64,000 nt of DNA from Candidatus Mycobacterium wuenschmannii (GTDB lineage: Bacteria; Actinomycetota; Actinomycetes; Mycobacteriales; Mycobacteriaceae). Location of the stretch: NCBI RefSeq assembly GCF_030252325.1, contig NZ_CP126981.1, positions 1,178,001-1,242,000 on the forward strand, given 5' to 3'. Positions 54,526 through 64,000 of this stretch are shown here, piece by piece. Numbering within the stretch: the stretch's first letter is position 1; the number at the start of each line of letters is the position of its first letter. Below the pieces are notes generated by a model. That model worked only from the letters and a program-made list of their open reading frames with translations. It made no database searches and was not told the DNA's origin. The position numbers were made by a program, and so were the translations under genes.

Positions 54526-54572
54526 CAGCGGACCCCGAAGACAAGGGTCTGCGATGACCGCGCCGTCCACAT

Positions 54573-54591
54573 GTAGGCAAGTCTAACCTAA
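54573..54591. promoter_or_regulatory. IdeR box at bfd
   Basis: GTAGGCAAGTCTAACCTAA on the + strand matches the IdeR consensus at 15 of 19 positions. It lies 48 bases upstream of the bfd start, on the promoter side. Confidence 0.75.
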
Positions 54592-54596
54592 CTTGC

Positions 54597-54615
54597 TTTG
54601 CCAAGGCTATCCTTA
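54597..54615. promoter_or_regulatory. Second IdeR-like box, tandem to the first
   Basis: TTTGCCAAGGCTATCCTTA matches the consensus at 13 of 19 positions. A third half-like TTAGGTAAGCCT follows at about 54617. Tandem boxes that activate at high iron are known at mycobacterial bacterioferritin genes. bfrA starts 171 bases downstream. Confidence 0.5.
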
Positions 54616-54785
54616 CTTAGGTAAGCCTCTGACCAGCACTTTTAGTGAAATCGCCGCCCAAATCAGCGCGCCGATGTCGGCGATCTGGACTAGATTTGTC
54701 CTCGGCAGGCGGTGCCGTTCCAGCCCAACATCACCGTCTAGTGCCGCGACTCGAAACCGTGCCAGGGGAGATGTGAGGAGCGATC

Positions 54786-55283
54786 GTGCAAGGTGATCCG
54801 GATGTTCTGCGCCTTCTTAACGAACAGCTGACCAGTGAACTGACCGCCATCAACCAGTACTTCCTGCATTCCAAGATGCAGGAGAATTGGGGCTTCACCG
54901 AGTTGGCCGGCCACACCCGTGCCGAGTCATTCGACGAGATGCGTCACGCCGAGCGGATCACCGACCGCATCCTGCTGCTCGACGGTCTGCCGAACTACCA
55001 GCGCCTCTTCTCGCTACGGATCGGCCAAACGCTGCGCGAACAGTTCGAGGCCGACCTGGCGATCGAGTACGACGTGCTGAACCGGTTGCGGCCCGGCGTG
55101 ATCATGTGCCGCGAAAAGCAGGACTCCACCAGCGCATCCCTGCTCGAGGACATCATCGCCGACGAGGAGAACCACGTCGACTACCTCGAGACGCAGCTGC
55201 AGCTGATGGACAAGTTGGGCGAGGAGCTGTATTCGGCTCAATGCGTGTCGCGTCCGCCGACGACGGGTCAAGCCGGCGGCTGA
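54786..55283 (+). CDS. bfrA: Bacterioferritin BfrA
   Basis: 165 residues. Ferroxidase residues E18, E51, H54, E94, E127 and H130 are in place, and the heme-binding M52 is kept (FDEMRHAERITD). It stores iron in a 24-mer with heme at dimer interfaces. GTG at 54786, with AGGAG five bases upstream, fits the family's MQGDPDVLRLLNEQL start. It is divergent from bfd and preceded by IdeR boxes. Confidence 0.95.
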   Translation: MQGDPDVLRLLNEQLTSELTAINQYFLHSKMQENWGFTELAGHTRAESFDEMRHAERITDRILLLDGLPNYQRLFSLRIGQTLREQFEADLAIEYDVLNRLRPGVIMCREKQDSTSASLLEDIIADEENHVDYLETQLQLMDKLGEELYSAQCVSRPPTTGQAGG

Positions 55284-55293
55284 TCGGGTATAG

Positions 55294-57899
<2,606 letters not shown>

Positions 57900-58031
57900 C
57901 AGCGCGCGATCTTCGAACGGGTCAGCGAACCAATGGCGGCTTGAACTGCTGGTTTAGCGAGCGCTCTCGAACACATCCTAAGAGATGTGGGTGGCGTGTG
58001 ACGCAGATCAAATCCGGGTACAGACCGGCCT

Positions 58032-58865
58032 ATGGCATCGCTGGCCGAGCTCAAGAACTGGGCGCGCGAACAAGTCGCATCGCGCGTTCCCAAAGCTGAT
58101 CTGGACCAACGGGACCCGGACTACATCCGCGACCAGCTGCCCCGAACCTGGCTGTTGGCGTCGTTGTACTTCCGGGCCGACGTCCAGCACCTGGACCGGA
58201 TCCCGACCGAGGGGCCGGTCCTCCTCGTCGGCAATCACAGTGGCGGTAACGTCCCGCCCGACACCTTCGTATTCACCCTCGCGTTCTGTTCGTACTTCGG
58301 CGTCGAGCGACCCTTCTATCAGCTGGCCCACAACCTCGTCGTGTCCGCGCCGCCGCTGGGTTGGCTGCGCAAGTTCGGCACCGTCGCGGCCAACCACGAC
58401 AACGCCCGGATGGCGCTGGAATCTGGGGCCGCGCTGCTGGTCTACCCCGGCGGTGACTACGAGGTGTTCCGACCCTCGTGGGAGCGGCACAAGGTCGACT
58501 TCGACGGTCGGATGGGGTACGTGAAACTGGCCCGCGAGGCCGGCGTCCCGATTGTGCCGGTGGCCAGTGTCGGCGGTCAGGAGGCCGCGCTGTTCATATC
58601 CCGCGGACAATGGCTGGCCAAGCTGCTGATGGCGGATAAGTTGTTGCGGCTCAAGAGCATTCCGATCTCGCTGGCGTTGCCGTGGGGTCTCAACGTCAGC
58701 GACCTGGCCGGGCACATCCCGCTGCCGACCAAGATCTCGATCGAGGTTCAGCATCCGATCGAGGTCGACGGCGACGACCAGGCCGTGCACGACAAGGTGA
58801 TAGCCAGCCTGCAGGGTGCCGTCGATCGCCTCGCATCCCGCCGCCGATTCCCGGTGCTCGGCTGA
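58032..58865 (+). CDS. Lysophospholipid/diacylglycerol acyltransferase-like protein
   Basis: 277 residues. PLSC-like: LLVGNHSGGNVPPDTFVF at about 66-82, ALLVYPGGDYEVFRPSWE near 137 (substrate glycerophosphate-type motif), then GVPIVPVASVGGQEAALF. The usual HX4D catalytic box is HX7D here (H69, D77), as in other members of this mycobacterial group. Membrane-associated acyl transfer is the likely role. The start ATG at 58032 has a weak ribosome site. Confidence 0.85.
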   Translation: MASLAELKNWAREQVASRVPKADLDQRDPDYIRDQLPRTWLLASLYFRADVQHLDRIPTEGPVLLVGNHSGGNVPPDTFVFTLAFCSYFGVERPFYQLAHNLVVSAPPLGWLRKFGTVAANHDNARMALESGAALLVYPGGDYEVFRPSWERHKVDFDGRMGYVKLAREAGVPIVPVASVGGQEAALFISRGQWLAKLLMADKLLRLKSIPISLALPWGLNVSDLAGHIPLPTKISIEVQHPIEVDGDDQAVHDKVIASLQGAVDRLASRRRFPVLG

Positions 58866-59305
58866 TGCGCGTCGACCGCAGCAACGTCATCGACGCCGAC
58901 CGCGACGTGGTGTGGAAGATCGTCAGCGATCCCGACCGGTATCCGTCGTTCATGACGAGGCTCGAGCGCTGGGAGAGCGCCAACGACCAACCCCTCGGTG
59001 TCGGGGCGCGCTACTTCGCGCACTGGAAGGTCGGCTCGGTGCCGATAGGCGGATTGATGGAGGTAGTGGAGTTCGACGACCGGCGCGACCTGGCCTGGGT
59101 CGGCATCACCGGAGTAACGCTGCGCGGTCGAATCCGGGTGCGCGACAAGGGTAATGGGCAGACCAAGGTGACGTTCCGATTGTCGTATCAGGCGCCGGGC
59201 GGTATTTGGGGCTACATCGCCGACCGCGTCGCGGTGGGCCAGGTGAACCGGATCGCGGCCGATACGCTCAAGCGGCTCAAGCAGATCGCCGAACTCGGCG
59301 GCTGA
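58865..59305 (+). CDS. SRPBCC-family (START/polyketide cyclase-like) protein
   Basis: 146 residues of one SRPBCC domain: VDRSNVIDADRDVVWKIVSDPDRYPSFMTRLERWE, FAHWKVGSVPIGGLMEVVEFD, LRGRIRVRDKGNGQTKVTFRLSYQAPGG. It would form a deep hydrophobic pocket for a lipid-like ligand. ATG at 58865 shares its A with the acyltransferase stop (TGATG), so the two form one unit and may act on the same lipid. Confidence 0.85.
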   Translation: MRVDRSNVIDADRDVVWKIVSDPDRYPSFMTRLERWESANDQPLGVGARYFAHWKVGSVPIGGLMEVVEFDDRRDLAWVGITGVTLRGRIRVRDKGNGQTKVTFRLSYQAPGGIWGYIADRVAVGQVNRIAADTLKRLKQIAELGG

Positions 59306-59749
59306 CTAGATTAACCCCGTCGCATCGAAAATCCACGACGTGTCCGCGGCCGCAAGGTCTTCCAGCCACGTCGGGGGAGCGTGGTTGGTCAGCCCACCCA
59401 TGTCCCAGTAGTCCTTCCACAGCGTCACTTTGCCGTCCTCGACTCGGTGCACCGAAACGAATTGCAGCACAGCAGTTTCCCCGCTCGCCCAGTTCCAGGT
59501 CTCGGAGTGCTCGTACATCACGTCGGCGCCGTTGGACAGCAGCACGCCGTCATGGTTCTGGTAGCCGGCCAGCGGCTCGAGCCCGACCTTGATCCGCTTC
59601 ACGATGTCCTCGGGCCCGCGGGCGGCCAGCGTGGGCCCGACGGGCATGTCGACGTAGATGCAGTCCTCGGCCAGATAGGTTTTCAAGGACTCCCAGTCGC
59701 GGCCCGACAGGGCCTTCCACAGACCGAGCACCACTTCGTCGACTGACAT
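59306..59749 (-). CDS. SnoaL-like/limonene-1,2-epoxide-hydrolase-fold protein
   Basis: 147 residues. NTF2-like cone: DEVVLGLWKALSGRDWESLKTYLAEDCIYVDMPVG, LEPLAGYQNHDGVLL, VLQFVSVHRVEDGKVTLWKDYWDMG. The Asp-Arg-Asp triad of limonene epoxide hydrolase reads partly (YVDMP, VHRVED, KDYWD). It may hydrate epoxides or simply bind small molecules. It abuts the SRPBCC stop and is convergent with it. Confidence 0.75.
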   Translation of the reverse strand: MSVDEVVLGLWKALSGRDWESLKTYLAEDCIYVDMPVGPTLAARGPEDIVKRIKVGLEPLAGYQNHDGVLLSNGADVMYEHSETWNWASGETAVLQFVSVHRVEDGKVTLWKDYWDMGGLTNHAPPTWLEDLAAADTSWIFDATGLI

Positions 59750-59840
59750 GGGCTAAGGCTGACAGGCAACCCCCCGTGCCGGGCAAGGATTGGCGGATCT
59801 TTACAGTCTGGCCAGGCAACGACGCTCGCAGGAGGTGGGG

Positions 59841-61727
59841 ATGCCAACGCTGCGGTCACGACGCAAGCGCACCCGGGAGACCAGTCCATCGCCGTTCTCG
59901 CCACCCTGGACACCCAGGGAAGCGCAGTTCGGCATCGGCATCCACCACAACGTCGCGGTGCCGATGAGCGACGGCATCAATCTGCGGGTCGACATTCATT
60001 ACCCCACCGACCCGGCCACCGGCGATCCAGCGCCCGGACCATTCCCGGTGCTGATGTCGCTGACGCCCTATGGCAAAAAGGCCCCGCCGCCGGCCGCCCA
60101 GATCGGCGGCGGCGCCACCCCGTTCCTGATCAAGCGGGGCTACATCGAGGTCATGGTCGACGTCCGCGGGTGCGGCGTATCCGAGGGCGAGTTCCAGATG
60201 TTCGGCGCACGGCAGGCCCAGGACGGCGTCGAGCTGGTCGACTGGGCATCGCGGCTGCCCAACTCCAACGGTCGCGTCGGCATGTTCGGGGTGTCTTACC
60301 TGGCGATCAACCAGCTTTTCACGGCGGCCGCGGTCGGGCCGGACTCGCCGCTGAAGGCGATCTTCCCGGTGATGGCCGCGCGCGACTTCTACCGGGACGC
60401 CGCGGCGATGGGCGGCGCGCCACACCTGCGCACCATCCGGGCGTACGGCGGGGTCTACAACCTGCTCAACGTCGTCAACCCGATGCTGGAGGTGATCAAC
60501 CGCGGCAAGCACGCCCGGCCGCGGGCCGGTGGCATCGCCGGGGTCCGCAAGCGCGGGCGCGCGCAGCGCGGCTACTTCGGACCGCTGATCGCCGACGCGG
60601 TGGCCGGCGGCGAAACGTCCTTCGACGAAGAGTTCTGGGAAGACCTACGGCCCGCCACGGTGATACCGCAGATCGTCGCCAACAAGGTCGCGGTCTTCCT
60701 GGTCGGCGGCTGGCATGACGCCTTCCAGCGCGGAGTTCCGCTGAACTACGCCGCTCTGCAGAACGCCTTCGCCGGGCGGCCCGACGAGCAACCGATGCAA
60801 CCCGGCCAGCCGGTCTCCGAGCATCTGCGCCTGATGATGGGTCCCTGGTATCACGTCACGATGTACGGCAACCTGCACCTGCATGCCGTCCAGCTGAGGT
60901 GGTTCGACTACTGGCTGAACGACGACGCCGACGCGGAGATCACCGGGCCACCCCTGACCTTTCAACCCATCGGTGACTCGCGTTGGTTCCACGTGCGCGA
61001 CTATCCGCTAGAGCAGGCGAGGCCCACCCGCTTCTACCTGTCTGAAGCCGGACGCCTGACCGGCGATCCCGCGCCCCAAACATCAACGGCCACAGTCAAA
61101 TACGTGGGCCGCGGGCCGGTGGCCGGCCGCAGTGTCGAGCAGTGGACACTCGGGATGACCAGCTTCATCCGCAGTCAGCGCGGCGGCCGCACCCGCTACG
61201 ACCAGGACAACAGACGGGTGCAACGCGGCGCGCTCACCTACACCACCGACGCCTTCGCTGACCCGACGTTGCTCGCCGGGCCGATCACGTTGACCCTGCA
61301 TGCGACCGCCGACACCACGGAGTCGCTGTGGGTGGCCCATCTCGACGACGTCGCCCCCGACGGATCGTCGCGACCGCTGACGCAGGGCGCGCTCATGGGC
61401 TCCCACCGCGCACTGGACCCCGAGCGCACCTGGCGCCTGCCCGACGGCACCGTGCTCAAGCCGCACCATCTCAGCACCCGCGCGGCGGTCACGCCCGTCG
61501 TTCCGGGTGAGCTCACCCAATACGACATTGAGATCTTCCCGACCGCCGCGTTACTCGAATCCGGCCACCGATTGCGGTTGACCGTCACCACATTCGACTT
61601 CCCGCATCTCGTCCCGACCGCGCCCGCGCGTAAAGCGCTGGCGGGCGGAACGTATCGGCTACACCAGGGTGGGCCGACGCCTTCGCACCTGCTCGTTCCA
61701 CTCGCCGATCCGAACAGTCTCGACTGA
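59841..61727 (+). CDS. CocE/NonD-family hydrolase (Rv1835c-like)
   Basis: 628 residues, the same length as Rv1835c. An X-Pro-dipeptidyl/cocaine-esterase fold: catalytic S152 in GMFGVSYLAI, aspartate and histidine in VGGWHDAFQRG and MMGPWYHV, with a beta-sandwich C-terminal domain (about 400-620). Start ATG at 59841 (AGGAGG in front); the upstream frame is not coding. In M. tuberculosis Rv1835c sits beside Rv1836c, but here the Rv1836c homologue is at the other end of the window, so this is either a rearranged orthologue or a paralogue. Confidence 0.88.
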   Translation: MPTLRSRRKRTRETSPSPFSPPWTPREAQFGIGIHHNVAVPMSDGINLRVDIHYPTDPATGDPAPGPFPVLMSLTPYGKKAPPPAAQIGGGATPFLIKRGYIEVMVDVRGCGVSEGEFQMFGARQAQDGVELVDWASRLPNSNGRVGMFGVSYLAINQLFTAAAVGPDSPLKAIFPVMAARDFYRDAAAMGGAPHLRTIRAYGGVYNLLNVVNPMLEVINRGKHARPRAGGIAGVRKRGRAQRGYFGPLIADAVAGGETSFDEEFWEDLRPATVIPQIVANKVAVFLVGGWHDAFQRGVPLNYAALQNAFAGRPDEQPMQPGQPVSEHLRLMMGPWYHVTMYGNLHLHAVQLRWFDYWLNDDADAEITGPPLTFQPIGDSRWFHVRDYPLEQARPTRFYLSEAGRLTGDPAPQTSTATVKYVGRGPVAGRSVEQWTLGMTSFIRSQRGGRTRYDQDNRRVQRGALTYTTDAFADPTLLAGPITLTLHATADTTESLWVAHLDDVAPDGSSRPLTQGALMGSHRALDPERTWRLPDGTVLKPHHLSTRAAVTPVVPGELTQYDIEIFPTAALLESGHRLRLTVTTFDFPHLVPTAPARKALAGGTYRLHQGGPTPSHLLVPLADPNSLD

Positions 61728-61785
61728 TCAAGCGCGGCAGCATAATCCGGGCACGGCGCCCGGTTGTAGGGAATACTCAATCTTG

Positions 61786-62679
61786 ATGACTTCATTACAG
61801 CGATACATCGCCGAAGAGATTGCCTCCGATCACGTCGATGGATTGCTGACCAGACGCGAAGCCATGCGCCGTTTGGCGTTGCTGGGGTTGAGTAGCGGCG
61901 CGGCAGCCACCTTGATCGCGGCCTGCGCCGACCACGAGGCCCGGCCGCTGCACTCGAGTTCGGCCGAGGGGGTCGAGCCGCCGGGCGCCAAACAGGCGTT
62001 GCCCACCGAGCCGATCACCTGGGCTGGCCCGCGCGGCGAACTCCAGGGCGCCTGGGCGCAGGCCCACAACGCCCGTCGCGGGGTGCTGGTGATCCACGAG
62101 AACAAGGGACTCACCGACTGGGTGCATTCGGTCGCCGAGCGGTTCGCCGGCGCAGGCTATTCGGCGCTGGCCATCGACCTGCTGTCCGAAGAGGGCGGCA
62201 CCGGACAATTCACCGACCCGGCCAAGGCGACCGCCGCCCTCGCCGCCGCACCCCAGGACCGATTCCTCGCCGATCTGAACTCCGGCATCACCGAACTGCA
62301 GAATCGCGTCCCCGGCGGCAAAATTGCGGTGGTCGGGTTCTGCTTCGGTGGCGGGCTGGTGTGGGAGCTGCTGGCCTCCCACAACGCCCGGCTGTCGGCC
62401 GCGGTCCCGTTCTACGGTCCGCTTCCCGACAACCCCGACTTCAGCGGCGACAAGGCGACCGCGGTGCTGGCGTTCTACGGGGCGCTGGACAAGCGCGTCA
62501 CCGACTCTCAACCGGCGGCCCAGGCCGCGCTCGAGCGCGCCGGCTTGATCCACGACATCGTCATCGAACCCGACGCCGACCACGCGTTTTTCAACGACGG
62601 CGGACCGCGCTACAACGCGGCCGCGTCCGAGGACGCCTGGCATCGGGTGCTCGAGTGGTTTGGCCGCTATCTGTCTTGA
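61786..62679 (+). CDS. Dienelactone-hydrolase-family lipoprotein (Tat-type)
   Basis: 297 residues. Tat-like twin arginine (LTRREAMRRLALLGL) is followed by a hydrophobic stretch and lipobox LIAAC (Cys47), so it is probably exported folded and lipid-anchored. The DLH catalytic site is present: E105 (VIHENKGL), C186 (VGFCFGGG), D near FYGALDK and H in DADHAFFN. Substrate is unknown. ATG at 61786; the upstream TTG is ignored. Confidence 0.85.
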   Translation: MTSLQRYIAEEIASDHVDGLLTRREAMRRLALLGLSSGAAATLIAACADHEARPLHSSSAEGVEPPGAKQALPTEPITWAGPRGELQGAWAQAHNARRGVLVIHENKGLTDWVHSVAERFAGAGYSALAIDLLSEEGGTGQFTDPAKATAALAAAPQDRFLADLNSGITELQNRVPGGKIAVVGFCFGGGLVWELLASHNARLSAAVPFYGPLPDNPDFSGDKATAVLAFYGALDKRVTDSQPAAQAALERAGLIHDIVIEPDADHAFFNDGGPRYNAAASEDAWHRVLEWFGRYLS

Positions 62680-62694
62680 CGGCATGATGCGTGC

Positions 62695-63618
62695 GTGACC
62701 TCTGCACCGCCCGTCATCACGCTGCGCCAGATCCTCGACTCGCTCGACCTCGAACAGGTCAACGCGGAGTTCTTCGTGGGCAACCAGATCGACGAGATCG
62801 CGCATCACATCTCCGGCGGCCACATCGCGGCGCAGGCGTTGATGGCAGCCAGTCGCACAGCCTCCGATCGCCTGCCGCACAGCATGCACATGTACTTCCT
62901 GCGGGCGGGCGACGCTCGGCAACCGGTCGACTTCGAGGTGACCACCCTGCACGACGGCGGCACCTTTTCCGCCCGCCGAGTGACCGCCCGTCAATTCGGC
63001 GCGGTGCTGCTCGAAGGCGTCGTGTCGTTCAGTAAGTCCGTCGAAAGCATTGTCTACCAGCAAATTCCACCCGACCTGCCGGACCCGGACACGGTGCCTG
63101 GCTTCGCCGAGCAACACCGCGACCTCGCCGAGGAACGCGACGGTTGGTGGGTACGCGAGCAGCCGATCGACTATCGCTACGTGGACCCGTCCGCCCGGCT
63201 CGCGGCCGACATCGCCGAGGCGCCGCCGGCGCAGCTACGAATGTGGTGGCGCCCCAACGGCGATGCGCCGGCCGACCCGGTGATCGCCGATTGCCTGGCC
63301 GCCTTCGTCGCAGGACGCACCCTGCTCGAGTCGGCGATGATCGCCCGTCGTACCACCCCACTGGGGCCGGGCTTCTCGGCGCTGATGGACCTCGCCATGT
63401 GGTTCCATCACCCGCCGAACCTGTCGGACTGGATTCTCTATCAACAACATTCACCCAGCGGCATCGGTGGTCGCGGGTTGGCCCAGGGCACGATGTTCAA
63501 TCGCAGCGGCGAACTGGTCTGCACCTCAACGCTGGAGTGTTACTTCGGCGGGACACAGCCGGCGACGATGCAGAGCGCCAGCGATGAAGAGGAGCGAAGT
63601 CGCGATTTGAGCGGCTAG
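62695..63618 (+). CDS. Acyl-CoA thioesterase II (TesB-like)
   Basis: 307 residues with two hotdog repeats: NQIDEIAHHISGGHIAAQALMAASRTASDRLPHSMHMYFLRAGD and the second LMDLAMWFHHPPNLSDWILYQQHSP. The catalytic aspartate-glutamine pattern of TesB is partly visible (DWILYQQ and RGLAQGTMFNRSGELV). It removes CoA from fatty acyl chains. GTG at 62695. It overlaps the partial P450's stop by four bases (convergent). Confidence 0.9.
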   Translation: MTSAPPVITLRQILDSLDLEQVNAEFFVGNQIDEIAHHISGGHIAAQALMAASRTASDRLPHSMHMYFLRAGDARQPVDFEVTTLHDGGTFSARRVTARQFGAVLLEGVVSFSKSVESIVYQQIPPDLPDPDTVPGFAEQHRDLAEERDGWWVREQPIDYRYVDPSARLAADIAEAPPAQLRMWWRPNGDAPADPVIADCLAAFVAGRTLLESAMIARRTTPLGPGFSALMDLAMWFHHPPNLSDWILYQQHSPSGIGGRGLAQGTMFNRSGELVCTSTLECYFGGTQPATMQSASDEEERSRDLSG

Positions 63619-64000
63619 CGCGCAGCCATCGAACGGGCCTGGCCCAGCGCGACCGGCAGCGTCGACCAGCCGTGCAGCACCCGGGTGTCGCGGCGGCTGC
63701 CCACGCCGGCCGACCGGACGTCGGGGAAGCGGTCGAAGAACGCCCGCAGACCAACCTCACCCTCGGCGCGCGCCAGCGCCGCACCCAGGCAGAAGTGCCG
63801 CCCGCCCGAGAACGCCAGGTGCTTGCCGGCATTGTCGCGTTCGATGTCGAACGTGTTGGGATCGGGAAAGACGGCCGGATCGCGGTTGGCCGCGGCGACG
63901 TAGACGATCACCAATTCGCCCTGGCTGATCGGACGGCCCGCGATCTCGGTGTCGTTCAAGGCTATTCGCGCGGTGAGCTGCACCGGTGACTCCAGTCGCA
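63615..64000 (-). CDS. Cytochrome P450, 3' part only
   Basis: The last ~128 codons are in the window; the frame is open to base 64000 and the N-terminus lies outside. The heme loop is FSGGRHFCLGAALAR, and the run-up RLESPVQLTARIALNDTEIAG with DIERDNAGKHLAFSGG is standard P450 K'-helix and beta-bulge sequence. It is unlike the two CYP138-like copies upstream (loop FGGGVNRCVG). Function and partner are unknown. Confidence 0.9.
   Translation of the reverse strand, partial: RLESPVQLTARIALNDTEIAGRPISQGELVIVYVAAANRDPAVFPDPNTFDIERDNAGKHLAFSGGRHFCLGAALARAEGEVGLRAFFDRFPDVRSAGVGSRRDTRVLHGWSTLPVALGQARSMAAR

Overview
The window is high-GC actinobacterial DNA from a mycobacterium. Much of the gene order follows the Rv1836c-Rv1877 stretch of Mycobacterium tuberculosis H37Rv. 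I recall those locus numbers from memory and have not searched them. Genes with very characteristic mycobacterial sequences are present: glcB, guaB1, gnd, a BlaI/M56 pair, ndh, apa, a double CaiB protein, lldD2, bfrA and Rv1877-type MFS. Intact lon and oxyR genes argue against the M. tuberculosis complex, which lacks lon and has a broken oxyR. I saw no rRNA, tRNA or CRISPR, and no gene-free stretch exceeds 300 bp.

Layout. 1-11.9 kb is a conserved minus-strand block: a VWA/substrate-binding membrane protein, malate synthase, a 3-methyladenine-glycosylase-annotated protein, two CNNM/CBS proteins, GuaB1, 6-phosphogluconate dehydrogenase, an M56 peptidase and BlaI with a candidate operator. 12-12.8 kb holds an IdeR-controlled FhuF-like gene whose cluster-binding C-terminus looks lost. 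12.9-17.6 kb is an accessory block made of two paralogous cytochrome P450 plus Rv2952-type methyltransferase pairs. 17.7-36.2 kb returns to the conserved order, but without the urease operon and with modA lacking modBC.

36.2-46.9 kb is the most distinctive region. It has an IS110-family element whose long non-coding end looks like a bridge-RNA locus, then lon with an HspR-like operator. Next comes a compact minus-strand cluster that matches mycosporine-like amino acid (MAA) biosynthesis: a MysA-type sedulose-phosphate cyclase, a MysC-type ATP-grasp enzyme, a MysD-type D-Ala-D-Ala-ligase-like enzyme and a TauD-type Fe/2-oxoglutarate dioxygenase. A HAD-fold protein lacking the catalytic aspartates lies upstream, and a TetR regulator is divergent across a long dyad. 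The expected O-methyltransferase (MysB) is missing.

46.8-64 kb carries lldD2, a DUF1810 protein, a GH13 glycosidase, a nucleoside deaminase remnant, ahpD-ahpC with divergent intact oxyR, thioesterase and enoyl-CoA hydratase genes, and bfd/bfrA with IdeR boxes. It continues with an MFS pump with a cytoplasmic tail, several lipid-related enzymes, an Rv1835c-like CocE hydrolase, a Tat-type lipoprotein hydrolase, TesB and the 3' part of another P450.

How the genes work together. Iron control appears twice (FhuF-like gene; bfd/bfrA). Redox defence is grouped (ahpCD/oxyR, bfrA). The MAA enzymes form a tightly overlapping operon that would turn sedoheptulose 7-phosphate into an amino-acid-substituted cyclohexenimine, probably then oxidised by the dioxygenase.
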